This document shows positions 59,681 to 64,000 of a DNA stretch of 64,000 nucleotides, in pieces; the stretch's first letter is position 1, and every line of letters starts with the position of its first letter. The DNA comes from an uncultured Colwellia sp. (GTDB taxonomy: Bacteria > Pseudomonadota > Gammaproteobacteria > Enterobacterales > Alteromonadaceae). The stretch is taken from positions 1-64,000 of the forward strand of contig CAJXUN010000005.1 of assembly GCA_913061475.1 (NCBI GenBank), written 5' to 3'. The notes beneath the pieces were generated by a model. The model ran no database searches, was not told the origin of the DNA, and saw nothing but the letters and a program-made list of their open reading frames with translations. Made by a program: the position numbers and the translations under genes.

Positions 59681-60622
59681 TTACTTAGATAAGTATATAG
59701 AACTAATATATATATATCTATTATCGGTAAGTTGCCTAGAGAAAAATGTAATTTTGTTTACCTTGTTAAGTGCCATTTTTCGTTGCAGCGGTGCTTGTTC
59801 TATTTCTTTTAATGAAATAATTATATTATTCAGCCCTTTGGTAATATTTATACATTTATTATATCTATCGCTATAGCTTTGTTCACCAATGTCGTGCACA
59901 AAATCAGTGATCCTAATACATAGCTCTATTGGTTTATCGTCAGCGGGCTGAAGTGTTATGTGCAGGCTTTGGTAACCTCGCCAATCATGATAGAAGTGCT
60001 CTAATGTTACATTTGAGTATTTTTCACGAGCACGGAATTCAGCTTTTAGTGATGATCTACTTGTTTGAGCTTGAGAATTTGCAAGTACTAATGAATTACC
60101 TGACCAGTTTAATAAATCGTTTGGTTGGTCAAATTTACTTAAAATAGGAAAATTTTCATGTATTGCTAATTCTAATTTTATAGCGATAAAAATTTGCTTT
60201 TGCTCTCGAAGGATTAATATAGAGATGATCGCTATAGCAACAATAAGCAATTTCGATTTTGCTTTTTTTTGATTGTGATGCTGAACTATGATGGAAAAAA
60301 CGCCTCCTAGCCCGCCCCGGTAAACATCTTGCCAGTTTGCGCTGCGCCCAATGTTATATTGTATTGCTTCAATAGCACAACCTAAAATTAAGCAAACAAA
60401 TAATGTTGTAAAATAAGTAAAGTAGCGAGGTTTATGGCTGGTATTATTGAAAATAAACCAGCCGACAAGCGCAAAAAAGATAATGTGGCCATTATCCCAG
60501 AATAATTTATATATTCTATTGCTGTATGTTGTGGGACCATCAATAAAGAAAAGTATGAATATTGCCAATATTGAAATTATTAGTAAGTATGACTGCTTTG
60601 GTATACTTCCATTAGTCGACAT
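59681..60622 (-). CDS. VanZ-like membrane protein fused to a beta-rich domain
   Basis: 313 residues. The first 125 residues are a VanZ-like domain with about four helices and the motif IEAIQYNIGRSANWQDVYRGG, split here over about 82-102. One more helix (about 125-142) leads to a C-terminal soluble region (about 165-313) of alternating strands that resembles a carbohydrate-binding jelly roll. VanZ domains are common in exosortase-type polysaccharide loci, but their job is unclear. It overlaps the lyase-like gene by 11 bases. Confidence 0.78.
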   Translation of the reverse strand: MSTNGSIPKQSYLLIISILAIFILFFIDGPTTYSNRIYKLFWDNGHIIFFALVGWFIFNNTSHKPRYFTYFTTLFVCLILGCAIEAIQYNIGRSANWQDVYRGGLGGVFSIIVQHHNQKKAKSKLLIVAIAIISILILREQKQIFIAIKLELAIHENFPILSKFDQPNDLLNWSGNSLVLANSQAQTSRSSLKAEFRAREKYSNVTLEHFYHDWRGYQSLHITLQPADDKPIELCIRITDFVHDIGEQSYSDRYNKCINITKGLNNIIISLKEIEQAPLQRKMALNKVNKITFFSRQLTDNRYIYISSIYLSK

Positions 60623-63596
60623 TTAACGTTAAAAGTCCCATTGCAGACGATTGCTGTGTTTTAAAGCCACTGTTGTTATTTGGCTTAGAGCTCAACGTAA
60701 GGATGTAAGATGAAGTACCTTGTTTTATATCATAATAATATTGATGACTGTTATGCAGATTAGCAATCAAGAGCTCTTTTATATTTAATGGTATTTCAAT
60801 GGTTACATTATCTAGATTATGGTTATTTTTTGAAAAAACAGCCAAATTTTGCTCTACAATCACTCCGTAGGTATTTTCACTCTCGATTAATGATGTTGTT
60901 GGTTTTTCTACCTCAGGATCTTTCAAAGATATAACATGGGCAAAATGGCCTAATAATGACGGCATGACAGCCTCTACATTCATATTCCAGCGACCAATTT
61001 CTTTTGATAGTCGATATTGGTCGTCTTTAAAATCAGTGTGGGGGGCAAATGAGTATAATTTGCCATTTGCATCTGTGGTATCAAAATAATGAGGCACACT
61101 GACTTTAATGTTTGTTATGTTCATATCACTAGTCGTGATTGAATTTATTTTCTGCCAGTGTTTATAAGTATTAGCAAAAGGCCGTTCAATTTTATATTCG
61201 TAGCTTGTTGCGGCAATAAAATCTCCATATAGCATGTTACTTGAGTTTCCGGTTATTAGTGCCGTGTGTCGCTGTTGGTTGTATTTATAAGTTACTTGAT
61301 AACCTTGCCATTGGTTCTCTTGCCAGCTTACCGTTGCATCTAAAAGAGAGCCTGCTGTGACGTTAGTGGGCCGGCCTGATTGATATACTTGTGTTCTACC
61401 ATCAAACTCAACAACTTCGTGACTTGAATTGCCATCCGCTGTAATGCCGTTGATCGTCAACGAGCCAACTAAGTCGTTTCCTGAAACAAATATTTCTAAC
61501 CACCTCGCCATGTCAAGATCCGTGACTGGTATCTCAGATAAATTTTTCTCATCAATAATAATACTATCGCCGCCTCTTATCGTTGTTTTATTTTTTTTCG
61601 GCAGTAATGTGTCGATATAAGTATAATTTTCGGGATGCTGAATGACTGTGTTTTCGCCATCTCTATAGCTCTTCATGCCTAAACCTGCATTGTTTTCAGT
61701 TTGACTGACTACGGGTTGGTCATTGGTATGAATAGTCCAAACTTTACGAAATTTTGGGTTTGTAGACTTTACGCGATCAAAAATAATAAAGCTGTCAGGT
61801 CTGAGAAAAAGAAATTCACGCTCAAAGTATTCAATTTTTTTAGTATATGCAGCTGAAGCATCACCAACAGTATAGGTATAACCGTTTGCTACGTGTTCAA
61901 ATTTGGTGATATTAGCCGTCTCATAAATATCAAGTGGAAACGCTTCGCCATTACGTTTTAAACCGCTATTACACTGCATATACGTATTGTAGCAACCATC
62001 TTTGTTCGAAGGACTGGTTTCAAATATTTGGCCACCAAGATTATCTGAATTGACTAGTCTTTCTCCTGAATGGAGCTCGCCGGTGGTGCCATCGGCATTT
62101 ATATCAAAACTTTCATCTGGATCGAATATTTTAAGGGTATTTTTGGACGCAGAGCGTATGTGATACCAATGATGTTTAGTATTGTCATCATTAAACCTAA
62201 TCCTTGCGCCTGCATGTGAAATTACTTCTGTCTTTCGACTGATAAGAAATGAGTTTGCGTCTTCATACCGACGACTAATACCTTCTCCAGCTAAGAAAAC
62301 AGCAAAAGCGGCATCTCGGCTCCAATCTGAGCGCATTGATACAATGCCTGGACCATTGAAGTACATGGCGGTTGGATTTTCTTTAGGAGGCGATGATGAA
62401 AGCTGATCATCAAAGTAAATAAGTTCCCAAAACATGCCGTTATAGGGGGCTCGACAATTTTCTCGTTGAACGCCATTAAGCGCATAGTATTGCATTTTTT
62501 CGTCTTGATATAGGGATGCTAATAACGCCGTGGTGTTTTTATTCGGCTGGCGTATGCCGCTTGTTTGTGTATTCCATATTTGCGCCGATGCATGAGTTGA
62601 CGTTTGTGCTTTTCTGCAAAATGCCTTATTAGGATAGTATATAAACGTGTGTGGTACTTCCATATTTTGATAGAAGGTCGCTCTATACTTATCATGCAAA
62701 GCTTCGGAAAATCGCGTGCTACCAGTCAATACAAAGTGCTGAAGTAGTAAGTTTATACTGTAGGACTCTTCTGCTGCATCGTAACCAATATTATCATACA
62801 TCCCACCCTGACTTCCTGGTAGCGCGATATTATGTTTGGCATCACCAGCTATACGGTTTTCAATCTGCCAAAAATAGCCATCTTCTGATAATTGTTGTGC
62901 AACTACGTTAAGATAATTTTTTGCATTAAAAGGGAATAGCGTGGTATCTTTATTCTTTTCCAGCTCTGTATCTGCAAAGATCGCGGCATAAGCGAAAGCA
63001 GGTGCGACTCTGATGGCGTCATGATAGCCCCATTGTGCTGTTAGCTCACCGTTAGATTGCTTGACAGAACCTGCATACCAAGGTGCTTCAGAGCTGGCAA
63101 CTCTATCCATTATGTTTTGTTTTACTTCTATCGGTAACTCTTCGAACATAATGTCTATAGCATACAATTCAGTTAAGTTCGGTACGCCAGATTTCGGCAT
63201 ACGAGCTAAAAAATTATTTTTATAAACAGGATCTCCAGTTGCTTGGTAAATAAGCGCTAAATTTACTAAATCAACCGGGACACCATTGTCTTCTGACTGT
63301 TTAATTAAATTGAACCATCGAGAGTAGGGTTCTCTTGCACTATCGCCATACATACGACTAATAGTTAACTCAAGCCTTTCTTTGTCCAATAAAACACGTG
63401 GACGGCTAGAGCGATGCCATACATCCGGTGCTTTTGCATCATTAATTGGTGCGATAACCGGTATTGTTTTTGCGGTGTTATCAGGTTGAGTTTCAGTGAC
63501 TGTAGAAGCTGATTTTTCACCGCAGGCGAGAGTAAATATGCTGATTATGAGAAAAAGCAATATTGGGAATTTTTTTTTGATTTGCGCTATTGTCAT
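60612..63596 (-). CDS. Heparinase II/III-like polysaccharide lyase, lipoprotein
   Basis: 994 residues. The signal peptide ends in FTLAC with Cys25 as the likely lipid anchor, so it acts in the periplasm or at the outer membrane. An alpha-toroid domain (about 45-340) is followed by the heparinase II/III C-terminal beta-sandwich (about 395-650; ISHAGARIRF and HHWYHIRSASKNTLKI) and a further beta-rich end. Such enzymes cleave uronic-acid polymers and often sit in the locus that makes the polymer, for trimming or release. The ATG at 63596 is preferred over the TTG at 63614. Confidence 0.82.
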   Translation of the reverse strand: MTIAQIKKKFPILLFLIISIFTLACGEKSASTVTETQPDNTAKTIPVIAPINDAKAPDVWHRSSRPRVLLDKERLELTISRMYGDSAREPYSRWFNLIKQSEDNGVPVDLVNLALIYQATGDPVYKNNFLARMPKSGVPNLTELYAIDIMFEELPIEVKQNIMDRVASSEAPWYAGSVKQSNGELTAQWGYHDAIRVAPAFAYAAIFADTELEKNKDTTLFPFNAKNYLNVVAQQLSEDGYFWQIENRIAGDAKHNIALPGSQGGMYDNIGYDAAEESYSINLLLQHFVLTGSTRFSEALHDKYRATFYQNMEVPHTFIYYPNKAFCRKAQTSTHASAQIWNTQTSGIRQPNKNTTALLASLYQDEKMQYYALNGVQRENCRAPYNGMFWELIYFDDQLSSSPPKENPTAMYFNGPGIVSMRSDWSRDAAFAVFLAGEGISRRYEDANSFLISRKTEVISHAGARIRFNDDNTKHHWYHIRSASKNTLKIFDPDESFDINADGTTGELHSGERLVNSDNLGGQIFETSPSNKDGCYNTYMQCNSGLKRNGEAFPLDIYETANITKFEHVANGYTYTVGDASAAYTKKIEYFEREFLFLRPDSFIIFDRVKSTNPKFRKVWTIHTNDQPVVSQTENNAGLGMKSYRDGENTVIQHPENYTYIDTLLPKKNKTTIRGGDSIIIDEKNLSEIPVTDLDMARWLEIFVSGNDLVGSLTINGITADGNSSHEVVEFDGRTQVYQSGRPTNVTAGSLLDATVSWQENQWQGYQVTYKYNQQRHTALITGNSSNMLYGDFIAATSYEYKIERPFANTYKHWQKINSITTSDMNITNIKVSVPHYFDTTDANGKLYSFAPHTDFKDDQYRLSKEIGRWNMNVEAVMPSLLGHFAHVISLKDPEVEKPTTSLIESENTYGVIVEQNLAVFSKNNHNLDNVTIEIPLNIKELLIANLHNSHQYYYDIKQGTSSYILTLSSKPNNNSGFKTQQSSAMGLLTLNVD

Positions 63597-63635
63597 CGTG
63601 TGGTGAAGCCTCAAGGTAATTAAGCTATTGTTCTA

Positions 63636-64000
63636 CTATGGGCACCAAATAACTTTCAATGACATTTTATCTTTATCATCAAATAAGTAGCTAATTTCAA
63701 ATAGCTTGGCGATATATTTATTTGTCATTTTATAATCAGCATACTGATACCAATAATATAATTCAGCAATATCTTTTTTGTATCTCGCACTTAATTTTAA
63801 TGATTTTGTTGCTATTGCCTCGCCATTAATTTGAATGCTTTTATCTGTGCTTGCTATCGTAGAATAATATTCGCTACTAATAACCTCTTTATATGGTAAA
63901 ACATCATCGCCAGGCACAACAAAGTTATATGTCCTAGTTATTAAATGACATTTTTTATTAGCAACATCTTGTGATTCTATCGTTTCGGAGAAACTGCCGA
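63636..64000 (-). CDS. EpsI-like domain, C-terminal part of a gene cut by the window edge
   Basis: The minus-strand frame is open to the window end, so at least 121 residues are seen and the true start lies beyond 64000. The end resembles the EpsI/DUF3485 domain: an INGEAIATKSL strand, the aromatic YYWYQYADYKMTNKYIAKL segment and a final LKVIW strand correspond to the WYWYRIGGR...Y.AKL pattern of that family. EpsI occurs alone or fused to the end of exosortases. The gene is first in the minus-strand group seen here and lies next to the lyase-like gene. Confidence 0.6.
   Translation of the reverse strand, partial: GSFSETIESQDVANKKCHLITRTYNFVVPGDDVLPYKEVISSEYYSTIASTDKSIQINGEAIATKSLKLSARYKKDIAELYYWYQYADYKMTNKYIAKLFEISYLFDDKDKMSLKVIWCP

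Noticed and set aside
30246-64000. PEP-CTERM substrate protein or exosortase within the locus
   Set aside because: No protein ends with a PEP motif followed by a helix and an arginine cluster, and no exosortase triad was found.

Overview
The window looks like the chromosome of a marine gammaproteobacterium of the Alteromonadales, close to Colwellia or Thalassotalea. This is inferred from the gene order and protein sequences, the AT-rich spacers and the yhfA-prkB neighbourhood; no 16S gene is present to confirm it.

Region 1 (1-4.7 kb) holds a duplicated gene tail with two terminators, a methyl-accepting chemotaxis protein, and a second-type elongation factor G (fusB type) transcribed away from the ribosomal genes. 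The usual str operon (rpsL-rpsG-fusA-tuf) is not in this position.

Region 2 (5.1-19.3 kb) is the complete S10, spc and alpha ribosomal-protein series, from rpsJ to rplQ with secY, rpmJ and rpoA. The S10 part ends at a terminator after rpsQ, and spc restarts from its own promoter. RNA controls are visible: an S10 leader hairpin (probable L4 target) and a textbook alpha pseudoknot (S4 target) whose pairing covers the rpsM start codon.

Region 3 (19.3-22.5 kb) has prkB (phosphoribulokinase-like), a secreted gluzincin-type metallopeptidase, a YhfA/OsmC protein, a spacer with a long imperfect inverted repeat, and tRNA-Arg(CCG).

Region 4 (22.7-30.2 kb) is a tightly packed four-gene unit: RND adaptor, RND permease, then PrsK and PrsR, the two-component system typical of exosortase A/PEP-CTERM loci.

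Region 5 (30.2-64 kb) is a large exopolysaccharide locus. On the minus strand are the XrtA-type export genes: Wza-like lipoprotein, chain-length protein, tyrosine autokinase, outer-membrane beta-barrel and ExeA-like ATPase. Divergent from them, on the plus strand, runs a long assembly series: initiating sugar-phosphate transferase, seven further glycosyltransferases, a PaaK-like ligase, a deacetylase, a GtrA protein, a Wzy-like polymerase, a Wzx flippase, two acyltransferase-3 proteins, an ATP-grasp protein, a FemAB/GNAT-like protein and a phosphoethanolamine-transferase-like protein. Converging on it from the right, on the minus strand, are dgkA, a sulfotransferase, a VanZ fusion, a heparinase II/III-like lipoprotein, and at the very edge a truncated gene whose end resembles the EpsI domain linked to exosortases. 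No exosortase and no PEP-CTERM substrate lies inside the window. The set is best read as a regulated factory for a decorated (acylated, possibly sulfated or phosphoethanolamine-bearing) exopolysaccharide, with an exosortase probably encoded just past position 64000.
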